From positions 462,963 to 526,962 of the forward strand of contig NZ_JAMBPV010000001.1 in assembly GCF_029531845.1 (NCBI RefSeq): DNA of 64,000 bases. Direction: 5' to 3'. The notes under the pieces are model-generated. The model worked only from the letters and a program-made list of their open reading frames with translations, searched no databases and was not told the origin of the DNA. Origin of the DNA: Staphylococcus equorum. Lineage in GTDB: Bacteria; Bacillota; Bacilli; Staphylococcales; Staphylococcaceae. A program made the position numbers and the translations under genes. Of the stretch, positions 28,562 through 35,828 are shown in pieces. How positions within the stretch are numbered: position 1 is the stretch's first letter; the number at the start of each line of letters is the position of its first letter.

Positions 28562-29513
28562 GCGTGTTGTATTAGCTTTAGGTGGGAACGCGATTCTTCA
28601 ACCAAAGCAAGAAGCGACATACGAAAATCAATATAATAACGTATATTCAGCCACACGAAAAATGGCTGAATTAAAAGCACAAGGTCACAATATCGTGGTT
28701 ACACATGGTAATGGACCACAAGTAGGAAATATTATTGCTCAAAACGAAGCAGCAAAAGATATTGTTGAACCTTTACCAATTAATGCTTGTAATGCAGAAT
28801 CACAAGGCTTTATAGGGTATATGATGGAAGAATCATTAAAAAACCATTTGAAATCTTTAAATATTGACAGTAATGTAGTAACGTTATTGACAATGGTAGA
28901 AGTAGATAAAAATGATTCGGCATTTAGTAATCCAACTAAGCCAATCGGTGTATTCTTTAACGAATTAGAAGCAAAACGATTAGAAGAAACGAATGGTTTT
29001 GTAATGGTGGAAGATGCAGGTAGAGGGTACCGCCGTGTCGTTCCTTCTCCAGAACCATTAGTCATTCATGGTGTTGAGCAAATCAAATCACTGATTGATC
29101 AAGCAGTAGTAATTTCTTCAGGTGGCGGTGGTATTCCTGTCTATAAAGATGACAATGGCAATATTCACGGTGTGGAAGCAGTTATCGATAAAGACCGTTC
29201 AGGTTTGAAATTAGCAGAACAAGTTAATGCAGATACTTTTGTAATGTTAACAGATGTTCCAAACGTATGTGTTAACTTTGGAAAACCAAATGAAGAGAAA
29301 TTAAAAACAATTTCTGTTGAGAAAGCTAAACAATATGTTGCTGAAGGACAATTCCCAGCAGGAAGTATGCTGCCTAAAATCGAAGCAGCAATTCAATTTG
29401 CTGAAATGGGCAAAGAATCTATTATCTGTTCATTAGATGACGCTATCGATGCCTTAGCAGGAAATGCAGGAACACGAATTTTGTTAGAACCATCAACAGA
29501 AGCAGTTAATTAA
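28554..29513 (+). CDS. allK: Catabolic carbamate kinase
   Basis: Transfers the phosphate of carbamoyl phosphate to ADP, giving ATP, ammonia and CO2. The 319-residue protein has ALGGNAILQ at the N-terminus, THGNGPQVGN, SSGGGGIPVY, and LADKDRSG-type VIDKDRSGLKLAEQ. The start is ATG 28554, 8 nt after AAGGAG; the upstream GTG at 28545 overlaps that site. It overlaps allH by 8 nt, so it serves the oxalurate route rather than arginine deiminase. It corresponds to E. coli ybcF (allK). Generic symbol would be arcC. Confidence 0.93.
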   Translation: MSKRVVLALGGNAILQPKQEATYENQYNNVYSATRKMAELKAQGHNIVVTHGNGPQVGNIIAQNEAAKDIVEPLPINACNAESQGFIGYMMEESLKNHLKSLNIDSNVVTLLTMVEVDKNDSAFSNPTKPIGVFFNELEAKRLEETNGFVMVEDAGRGYRRVVPSPEPLVIHGVEQIKSLIDQAVVISSGGGGIPVYKDDNGNIHGVEAVIDKDRSGLKLAEQVNADTFVMLTDVPNVCVNFGKPNEEKLKTISVEKAKQYVAEGQFPAGSMLPKIEAAIQFAEMGKESIICSLDDAIDALAGNAGTRILLEPSTEAVN

Positions 29514-29653
29514 TAATAAAAGTGACATGCGAAGATGAGAACATAAATAAAATGGTATATGCTTCTTGAGTGGAAAACATATAGAACGCAATAGGTGACT
29601 GACTATTAAATGTACTTATATATAAGTGGTTTAATAATCTAGTCTCCTTTGCA

Positions 29654-29713
29654 GAGGCGGGAGTATAAAAACTTAGTTAAAAGTTAGGTTTTTGTCCCGC
29701 TTCTCGTTTTTTT
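29654..29713 (+). terminator. Terminator after the carbamate kinase gene
   Basis: GAGGCGGGA pairs with TCCCGCTTC (one G-U), with an inner AAAC..TTA/TAA..GTTT stem, followed by TCTCGTTTTTTT. It may separate the allC-allK transcript from the transporter gene. Confidence 0.7.
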
Positions 29714-29747
29714 ATTATAAAAAGAAGTTTAAGAAAGGTGGTATAAG

Positions 29748-30959
29748 ATGACTAACCCCTATAGCATAAATAAAGTTAATAATAATTGGGGTGTGATATT
29801 AGCAATCGTTTTTATTGCTTCTACTTTACGTGCCCCACTGACTTCGGTTGGTCCTATAGTTGATGAGATTAAACAAGTTATGGAAATCAATAACAGTGTT
29901 GCTGGCATCTTAACTACGATACCGCTGATTATCTTTGCAATTGTTTCACCATTCGTTTCAAAAATAACTTCTCGATTAACAATGTCTCGTACGATATTGT
30001 ATTCTACGATACTACTCATTATTGCACTATATTTACGTGTTGCAGGAGATTTCACTTTATTTTTAATTGGAACGCTCATTCTTGGTATCGCTATTGCATT
30101 TGGTAATGTAGTGTTACCGAGTTATGTTAAATGGTATTTCCCTATGCAAATTGGTCTAGCTACTGGTATTTATAGTGGAACAATGAACTTTACCGCTGGA
30201 TTAGGCGGGGGCTTAAGTTTTCCATTATCAGAAATTACAACTTTAGGGTTTAGATTATCATTATCATTTTGGATTATTTTTGCAATAATTGCTATTATTC
30301 TATGGATACCTAAAGCACGAAAAGGCATTAAATTAGAAAAAGTAACAGCAGCAGAAATTCAAAAAGATAGACTGAAAAAAGTGGATATTACTAAATCTAA
30401 ACTAGCGTGGATGGTTGCGTTAACGATGGGTTTCCAATCGATGGTATTCTATACAGTTGTAGCTTGGGTCCCGTCCATACTTGTAGATAGAGGGTTGGAT
30501 CCATCAACGGCAGGTTATTTATTGATGTTAAATCAATTTTCTCAAGTGCCGATGACTTTTACATTTCCAATTATTGCATCTAAATTAAAAGATCAACGTA
30601 TATTAGTAGTGATTATTACAGTACTATTCTTAGTGGGATTCAGCCTATTTTTTACCCAATCATTAGTACTACTTATTATTGGTATCATCATTGCTGGTTT
30701 AGCGATGGGTGCATGTTTCAGTTTATGTATGACATTCTTCTCTATTAGAGCGCGTACAAGTGATGGAAGTATTTCATTATCTGGTTTTGGTCAATCTATA
30801 GGTTATTTAATTGCTGCAGTTGGACCATTCTTGATTGGTTATCTTCATGATGCTACAGGAAGTTGGGACTCAGGTATTATTTCATTGATTGTCATGTCAG
30901 TATTATTCTTTATTTTTGGTTATCCAGCCGCTAAAAATAGAGTGGTTGAAGATAATTAA
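29748..30959 (+). CDS. CynX/NimT-family MFS transporter
   Basis: A 403-residue major facilitator with 12 transmembrane segments. The opening STLRAPLTSVGPIVDEI and the LGIAIAFGNVVLPSYVKWYFP block are the CynX/NimT subgroup signature, named for cyanate and nitroimidazole transporters. AAAGGTGG precedes the ATG. It follows the ureide operon and precedes the convergent pucG, so the likely cargo is a ureide-related small anion. Export of oxamate, the predicted end product, or uptake of allantoate are both possible and not decided by sequence. Confidence 0.8.
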   Translation: MTNPYSINKVNNNWGVILAIVFIASTLRAPLTSVGPIVDEIKQVMEINNSVAGILTTIPLIIFAIVSPFVSKITSRLTMSRTILYSTILLIIALYLRVAGDFTLFLIGTLILGIAIAFGNVVLPSYVKWYFPMQIGLATGIYSGTMNFTAGLGGGLSFPLSEITTLGFRLSLSFWIIFAIIAIILWIPKARKGIKLEKVTAAEIQKDRLKKVDITKSKLAWMVALTMGFQSMVFYTVVAWVPSILVDRGLDPSTAGYLLMLNQFSQVPMTFTFPIIASKLKDQRILVVIITVLFLVGFSLFFTQSLVLLIIGIIIAGLAMGACFSLCMTFFSIRARTSDGSISLSGFGQSIGYLIAAVGPFLIGYLHDATGSWDSGIISLIVMSVLFFIFGYPAAKNRVVEDN

Positions 30960-31129
30960 TTTTAAATAGAGCAGTCGTCGGCGTAAATCAATGACTTACA
31001 TTGAATAGATAAAAAGACAAGTATGATAAAGTGATTAAGGTGTATAAACGAAGATTTAAAATTTTGCGATACAATTAAAACTCAATATCATTGCATAGCC
31101 AAACAGTTAAAAAAAGATGGGGAAATGCT

Positions 31130-31171
31130 AAAAATAAACCAAGTGCTAAAAATAGCACTTGGTTTATTTTT
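31130..31171. terminator. Convergent terminator between the MFS gene and pucG
   Basis: AAAAATAAACCAAGTGCTA is the exact complement of TAGCACTTGGTTTATTTTT around a 4-nt loop. It has A- and T-runs on both sides, so it serves both strands. Confidence 0.92.
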
Positions 31172-31231
31172 ATGTTTCTGAAATGTTTAGGTCATAAATT
31201 TCTTAACTGCTAACCTTCGTAAGTTCTAGTT

Positions 31232-32443
31232 TTATGAATAATACGTTAATAGTGTATCGATAGCTTTTTCTGGATTTAGATTTTGTACGCCTTGATGTGC
31301 CAGATAAAGTGAAAATATAGATAAAAACGTTAGAATATTTTGTTTTTCAATAGCATAACCCATAATACCGATTCTCCAAATTTTGCCTTGAAGTTCACCG
31401 AATGAGCCTGCAATTTCAACACCATAATTTTTTAATAGGCCCTCTCTAAATTTATTATCGTCAATGCCTTCTGGTATATATACGCAGATGATCATTTTCA
31501 TTTCATTTATTTCATCACCAAATATTTCTAAACCCAATGCTTTTAATGCTGATTTCAAGCCTTCTTGGTGATATGCATGACGTTTGGCACGGACTTCGAT
31601 ACCTTCTGCTAATGCTAATTTTAATCCTGTGTATAATGCGTAAATAGACGTAGTTGATTCTGTATGGTGGTTTAATCGTTTAGGACTCCAATAATCTTGC
31701 AATTGTGTTAAGTCTAAATAATTACTGTGTATAAAAGCATCTTGTTCAGTATTTTCATTTGAACGAATACCTAGTTCGACACGCTTACGCTTGTTGATTT
31801 CATCACTAAATCTTTTGTTAAATGTAATTGGTGTAATACCTGAAGGGATAGATAAACATTTTTGAGCGCCACCAATAACAGAATCAAGTTCCCACTCATC
31901 TACTGGAATAACCATACCTTGATATGTTGCTACTGCATCAACTACTGAATAAATACCACGTTCTTTACAAGTGCTACCAAGCTGATCAATCGATTGTAAG
32001 CGACCAGTAGAAGTTTCACCGTGTACAATTGCAAGTACTTTCGGTTTCACGGTATCTAAAGCGTCTATAATTTCTGCTTGTTCAAAAACTTCACCCATCG
32101 GTTTTTGAATATTATGTACGACGCCGCCTGCACGAGTGACAAGTTCAGTGAATAAGTAGCCAAATCTTCCAATAATTGGTACAAGTACCGTATCTCCTGG
32201 TTTGACGATACTTGAGATTACCGCCTCTAACCCAGCACGACTTGTACCATCGATAGGAAATGACCATTGATTACTTGTTAAAAAGGATTTTCTAATGAGT
32301 TCCATAGTTTTATTCATAATGTCTACAAATTCATAATCAAATTGACCTAAAATTGAATTAGACATTGCTTGAGACACGCGAGGATCTACACTTACGGGGC
32401 CAGGGGTCATAATTAATCTTTTGTTTACTGTCAAATCATCCAT
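31232..32443 (-). CDS. pucG: (S)-ureidoglycine-glyoxylate aminotransferase (PucG type)
   Basis: PLP-dependent class V aminotransferase, 403 residues, with MTPGPVSVDPRV at the N-terminus, DGTSRAGLEAV, GETSTGRLQ and the Schiff-base lysine Lys195 in GGAQKCLSIPSG. In B. subtilis PucG transfers the amino group of ureidoglycine to glyoxylate, giving oxalurate and glycine. GAGG lies 8 nt before the ATG. It closes the ureide cluster, transcribed toward it. Alanine-glyoxylate or serine-glyoxylate activity is the alternative; the context supports PucG. Confidence 0.87.
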   Translation of the reverse strand: MDDLTVNKRLIMTPGPVSVDPRVSQAMSNSILGQFDYEFVDIMNKTMELIRKSFLTSNQWSFPIDGTSRAGLEAVISSIVKPGDTVLVPIIGRFGYLFTELVTRAGGVVHNIQKPMGEVFEQAEIIDALDTVKPKVLAIVHGETSTGRLQSIDQLGSTCKERGIYSVVDAVATYQGMVIPVDEWELDSVIGGAQKCLSIPSGITPITFNKRFSDEINKRKRVELGIRSNENTEQDAFIHSNYLDLTQLQDYWSPKRLNHHTESTTSIYALYTGLKLALAEGIEVRAKRHAYHQEGLKSALKALGLEIFGDEINEMKMIICVYIPEGIDDNKFREGLLKNYGVEIAGSFGELQGKIWRIGIMGYAIEKQNILTFLSIFSLYLAHQGVQNLNPEKAIDTLLTYYS

Positions 32444-32504
32444 ATTATTAACCTCAATTTCTATAAATTATGTCAATATATATTATATTCTAATAAGTAA
32501 TGAA

Positions 32505-32530
32505 TTTATTCGTCAAAAATGACGAATAAA
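32505..32530. promoter_or_regulatory. 11-bp perfect dyad upstream of pucG
   Basis: TTTATTCGTCA-aaaa-TGACGAATAAA, about 60 nt upstream of the pucG start. There is no T-run after it on the minus strand, so it is more likely an operator than a terminator for the gene upstream. Confidence 0.45.
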
Positions 32531-32594
32531 CTTTAAAATTTGTGAGAATATTACAAAAATTTAGCTATAATGTATAATTTTAGCATATATGAAT

Positions 32595-33329
32595 TTAAGC
32601 GTCTTCATGTATCGCTGATTGTATTGCTTGAGCAAACTCATACATTGCAAAGCTCCAATTACTTTGGTCTTGTCTAGAGTTCATAGTTAAGTCTTGGTTG
32701 TTAAAAAAAGATTGGCGTAATCCAGTCGTTAATTCTAATTGTACACCTGCATTTTGATTATTTTTATTGGCAATATTTTGATCAGCTTCACCTTCTAAAT
32801 GACTAGGTGACGTTTGTACGTCAAAATCTTTAAGCTCTAATTGTTCTTCAATAGACGCTTTTAAATCATCATCTTTGCCACCAATATAAACGATAGGTGC
32901 ATCGCCATTTGCACCATGGATCATGACGGAATTTGATACTTGTTGTTGCATATCTTCTATAATAGGTTCATCAAAGTTAACTGAAGTTACATGTAAACTT
33001 GCGTTATTCGTGGAACGAATCCCTTGGAAGCTATAGTAACTATAAGCACCCATAGTAGCGGTTAATTTTGCTACTTCAGTAGTCCCGGGCTCGATATTAC
33101 CTCCATGTATTGCTGCAATAAGCGCATTGCTCTGGTTGTTGTTATAAGTGATTTCCCAGTCGCTACCTTCTTCAGTTTCCTCCATAAGTTCAGTCATTGA
33201 CGTGTATAAATCATTGGCATAGATCGCTTTAGGAGATAAAGTTAGAAAAAAGAAAAATGTAAAAAAGCATACAGTAGAAAATGTGGTTACCTTTAAAAAT
33301 GAGATGATTCTTTGATTTGGACTAAACAT
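32595..33329 (-). CDS. Secreted poly-gamma-glutamate hydrolase family protein
   Basis: A 244-residue exported protein of the phage-type gamma-PGA hydrolase family (PF05908, PghP/YmaC). The signal peptide is about 1-39 (hydrophobic core TFSTVCFFTFFFFLTLSP, cleavage near IYANDL). The zinc-site motif IHGGNIEPGTTEVA is at about 74-87, followed by YYSFQGI and LHVTSVNFDEP. AGGAG lies 7 nt before the ATG. It would cleave extracellular gamma-linked polyglutamate, for example capsules or phage-resistance layers of neighbours. No capBCAD genes lie in the window, so whether it acts on own or foreign polymer is open. Confidence 0.82.
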   Translation of the reverse strand: MFSPNQRIISFLKVTTFSTVCFFTFFFFLTLSPKAIYANDLYTSMTELMEETEEGSDWEITYNNNQSNALIAAIHGGNIEPGTTEVAKLTATMGAYSYYSFQGIRSTNNASLHVTSVNFDEPIIEDMQQQVSNSVMIHGANGDAPIVYIGGKDDDLKASIEEQLELKDFDVQTSPSHLEGEADQNIANKNNQNAGVQLELTTGLRQSFFNNQDLTMNSRQDQSNWSFAMYEFAQAIQSAIHEDA

Positions 33330-33431
33330 ACTACAACTCCTATTGATGTTAAATTATATTTTATAAATATAATATTATCATACAATTGTAAATGCTATAA
33401 AACATTTATAAAATTAAAAATATATGTTGGT

Positions 33432-33460
33432 TTGTAAAAAGTAAAAGTTCATTGTACAAT
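33432..33460 (+). promoter_or_regulatory. Promoter of the putative sRNA
   Basis: TTGTAA (33432-33437) and TACAAT (33455-33460) with a 17-bp spacer. The start point would be near 33467. Confidence 0.6.
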
Positions 33461-33466
33461 TATTGT

Positions 33467-33576
33467 TCGTGCCCTCGGGCATGAGAATTAGAGGCAGGTC
33501 TGTAACATGCCCTTGGGCAGGTTAACAGACTTCCTCTTAGTTACGAGCTGCCTTTTGGTGGCTCGTTATTTTTTTT
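33467..33576 (+). ncRNA. Putative structured small RNA, about 110 nt
   Basis: Three successive stem-loops. First, TGCC-CTCG-GGCA (33470-33481). Second, a long hairpin with AGAGG/CCTCT (33490-33494 with 33533-33537), GTCTGT/ACAGAC (33498-33503 with 33525-33530) and TGCCC/GGGCA (33508-33519). Third, a terminator, ACGAGC-t-GCC-tttt-GGT-g-GCTCGT with eight T (33543-33576). A good promoter precedes it. G/C content is far above the surrounding AT-rich DNA. I do not recognise an Rfam family. It could instead be an attenuating leader of the gene at 33640. Confidence 0.65.
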
Positions 33577-33639
33577 GAATTTAAAATATGTTACAATGCA
33601 TATCCTGCCTCTTAAATAAAATAACGGAGGTTTACAATT

Positions 33640-34173
33640 ATGATAAATATTATTTCGGCGATTGGCTCTCTTGGTACATTTATAATGGCACTGTTTTACT
33701 TTATCTCAGTTAGTGTGCAACTGTACCAAATGAAAATCAGTTTTTTACCGGCACTTGGTTTTAATCAAATATTGATTACAAGAGACCACAACGTATTAAA
33801 ATTAAGAAATACAGCTATTGATAGTGATGAAGAACAAGATTTTTTGAAATTATATAACTTAGGTGGCGGAGCTGCTAAGAATATAAAAATTGAAATCTAT
33901 CTTGGTAATCAAGATATCCTGCAAACAAAATATGTTAATATTTTACCTAGTAAAGAAGGTTATTTGTTACCGATTAATAAAGATGTTTTTTCTGAAATTG
34001 AAAGTACAATTAAGAATAACGGTTATGAATCTGATTTAAATGTTAGAATAACTTACCAACATAATGTAAGTAGAAAAACACAAGAAATACATTTAAACGG
34101 TAAAATTGATAATTTTAATGCGTATGATGAAAAATCAATATATGAATTACAATTTTTTAACATGAACCAATAA
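33640..34173 (+). CDS. Membrane-anchored protein of unknown function
   Basis: A 177-residue protein with one N-terminal transmembrane helix (about 9-28, GTFIMALFYFISVSVQLY), then a soluble part of predicted beta strands (LYNLGGGAAKNIKIEIYLGN, LNVRITYQHN). This build resembles single-span proteins with an immunoglobulin-like or sandwich domain facing the cytosol. I do not recognise the family. GGAGG precedes the ATG. It lies downstream of the putative sRNA and its terminator, and ends at a strong terminator, so it is a one-gene unit. Any regulatory tie to the sRNA is speculation. Confidence 0.7.
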   Translation: MINIISAIGSLGTFIMALFYFISVSVQLYQMKISFLPALGFNQILITRDHNVLKLRNTAIDSDEEQDFLKLYNLGGGAAKNIKIEIYLGNQDILQTKYVNILPSKEGYLLPINKDVFSEIESTIKNNGYESDLNVRITYQHNVSRKTQEIHLNGKIDNFNAYDEKSIYELQFFNMNQ

Positions 34174-34213
34174 TTAAAAACTAAGAGAAGTTATAAATGT
34201 TAATGATTTATTA

Positions 34214-34275
34214 AAATATCCCCTTCAAAAGTAGCACGAAAGTGTGTTGGATTTTGAAGGGGATATTTATTTTTA
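34214..34275. terminator. Terminator after the 177-aa membrane protein
   Basis: AAATATCCCCTTCAAAA is the exact complement of TTTTGAAGGGGATATTT, followed by ATTTTT. Confidence 0.9.
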
Positions 34276-34359
34276 AAAGAGTGGTAGTTTATATGTTTTG
34301 TACGCTTTAAGAATTTGAATTACAATAAATGATAAATCTAAATTTTGGAGTGACAAAAG

Positions 34360-35097
34360 ATGATAAATGTTAAGGCACCAAACCCAATATTTTTGGAAAA
34401 TGATGAAGCTGAACAAGCTATATTATTATTACATTCATTCACAGGTACGGTACGCGATGTAAAATTATTAGCTACTAAATTACATAAAGCGGGTTTCACA
34501 TGCTATGTTCCCGCCTACAAAGGCCATGGTTTAATGTTAGATACGTTGATGGCTTATGATATTGAAGATTGGTGGCAAGATGTAATAGATGGTTATCAAT
34601 TTTTACAGGATAAAGGTTATTCAAGTATTAGTGTTTGCGGTATATCTTTAGGGGGCATACTGTCACTCAAATTGGCAGAGCATCAATCTATAGATGCAAT
34701 AGCTATTATGTCTACGCCATATCGAAAAAGTGATGCTGGTCTTTCAGGAAGGTTGAGATATTATGGTCAACGTATGGGAGGGTTGGTCGGTTTAGAACAG
34801 TCGGAGATAACGCAACAAATTGAAAATATTGAGCGTTATGCACCAGGACTTGATAAGTTTCAAATGGTAGTTGAAGATGTGATGTCAAAATTAGATCAAA
34901 TAACTGCGCCCATTACTATCAAATACGGTGAACAAGACGATGATGCTTATGAAACGAGTGCGCGTTACATCTATGATCGTATTACGCATGAACAAAAAGA
35001 AGTGCAGGGCTATGGACCATCCAAACACTTAATGACTTATGGTGAAGGCCATATAGAAGTAGAACAAGATGTCATTGCATTTTTCGAAGATTATTAA
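34360..35097 (+). CDS. Carboxylesterase (alpha/beta hydrolase)
   Basis: A 245-residue cytosolic alpha/beta hydrolase like the Bacillus Est30/YvaK carboxylesterases. HSFTGT near residue 25 forms the oxyanion region and CGISLGG (Ser about 97) is the nucleophile elbow. GEQDDDAYETSA holds the acid and YGEGHIEVEQD holds the catalytic histidine. GGAG precedes the ATG by 9 nt. The usual staphylococcal est lies next to secG-rnr; here the gene stands alone, so it may be a paralogue. The natural ester substrate is unknown. Confidence 0.82.
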   Translation: MINVKAPNPIFLENDEAEQAILLLHSFTGTVRDVKLLATKLHKAGFTCYVPAYKGHGLMLDTLMAYDIEDWWQDVIDGYQFLQDKGYSSISVCGISLGGILSLKLAEHQSIDAIAIMSTPYRKSDAGLSGRLRYYGQRMGGLVGLEQSEITQQIENIERYAPGLDKFQMVVEDVMSKLDQITAPITIKYGEQDDDAYETSARYIYDRITHEQKEVQGYGPSKHLMTYGEGHIEVEQDVIAFFEDY

Positions 35098-35137
35098 CCT
35101 TTAAGCATGAAACAGCGTTTCGACCATAAGTGCTCCA

Positions 35138-35194
35138 GATAAATAAAATGAGGGTTTCTACTGAAATATAGTAGAAACCCTCATTTTATTTATC
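35138..35194. terminator. 25-bp perfect inverted repeat after the esterase gene
   Basis: Two 25-nt arms (35138-35162 and 35170-35194) are exact complements around a 7-nt loop. The core is TGAGGGTTTCTACT. Likely a terminator, unusually long and exact. Confidence 0.8.
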
Positions 35195-35212
35195 TATGAC
35201 TATGGGACAGGA

Positions 35213-35247
35213 AAACGAAATCAAATTTTGATTTCTGTCCGCTTTCT
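35213..35247. repeat. Palindromic GGGACAG...CTGTCC element
   Basis: The dyad GACAG..AAATCAA-TTGATTT..CTGTC lies between the esterase gene and the minus-strand fra gene. It is related to the element at 35755-35800. Confidence 0.6.
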
Positions 35248-35276
35248 TTTAACTTAATCTTATCTTGAAATAAATT

Positions 35277-35648
35277 TTAAGTTCTCCAAAATGTTGAACA
35301 ATCTGCTTTATCATCGATGTTGAATTGAATCATGTCTTTTAACAATGTGTAATCGACCTCTTGATTCCACTTAATTCGAAACAAGTTATCCGTTTGTGAG
35401 TAGCCAGCAGTAGCTATACGTTCACTAAATTCAGTCATTCCTTTAGCTTCAGGTGCAATTGAAAAGTGCTGTTTTGCTTTGCTAAAAGCGAGAATAAAGG
35501 TGCCGTGATCTGTGAACATGGGCTGGTTCCATTTTATTGTTGTTTCAAGATTAGGAAATGTTTCCGAGATCCAATTAAAAATCTCACTTATTGTTGCTTT
35601 GTGTTTATCATTATCTATAGTTTGTAAAAATTCATTGAAATTATCCAT
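35277..35648 (-). CDS. fra: Frataxin-like iron chaperone (YdhG/DUF1801)
   Basis: A 123-residue cytosolic protein of the DUF1801/YdhG family, with the invariant IKWNQPMFTDHGTFILAFS, IAPEAKGM, TDNLFRIKW and a C-terminal DKADCSTFWR. B. subtilis Fra (YdhG) delivers iron to Fe-S assembly and ferrochelatase. The start is ATG 35648 with AGGGGATGG upstream; an in-frame ATG 12 nt earlier overlaps this purine run. It is monocistronic. Length and motifs agree over the whole protein. Confidence 0.88.
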   Translation of the reverse strand: MDNFNEFLQTIDNDKHKATISEIFNWISETFPNLETTIKWNQPMFTDHGTFILAFSKAKQHFSIAPEAKGMTEFSERIATAGYSQTDNLFRIKWNQEVDYTLLKDMIQFNIDDKADCSTFWRT

Positions 35649-35754
35649 GTAACATGCCATCCCCTTATAAAATATAACTAAAATAAATTTATTTTCTTAA
35701 TCACCATTTTAGCAAAATTGATTACGACAAACCATCATACAACGTAAACAAAAT

Positions 35755-35828
35755 GAGTCTGGGACAACGAAATCAAATTTTAAATTCTAATTTCTGTCCC
35801 GATTGCTTGTTTAGAAATACAAGCAATC
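35755..35828 (-). terminator. Tandem hairpins after brnQ
   Basis: GATTGCTTGT/ACAAGCAATC (35801-35828) starts at the brnQ stop codon. It is followed on the minus strand by a GGGACAGAAATT/AATTTCGTTGTCCC-type palindrome (35759-35800). The second is a copy of the common staphylococcal intergenic repeat. Confidence 0.7.

Noticed and set aside
7234..32443. Novel phage-defence or conjugative system in the accessory region
   Set aside because: No nucleases, helicases, reverse transcriptases, integrases or transfer genes are present; the genes are metabolic, regulatory or cell-surface types.
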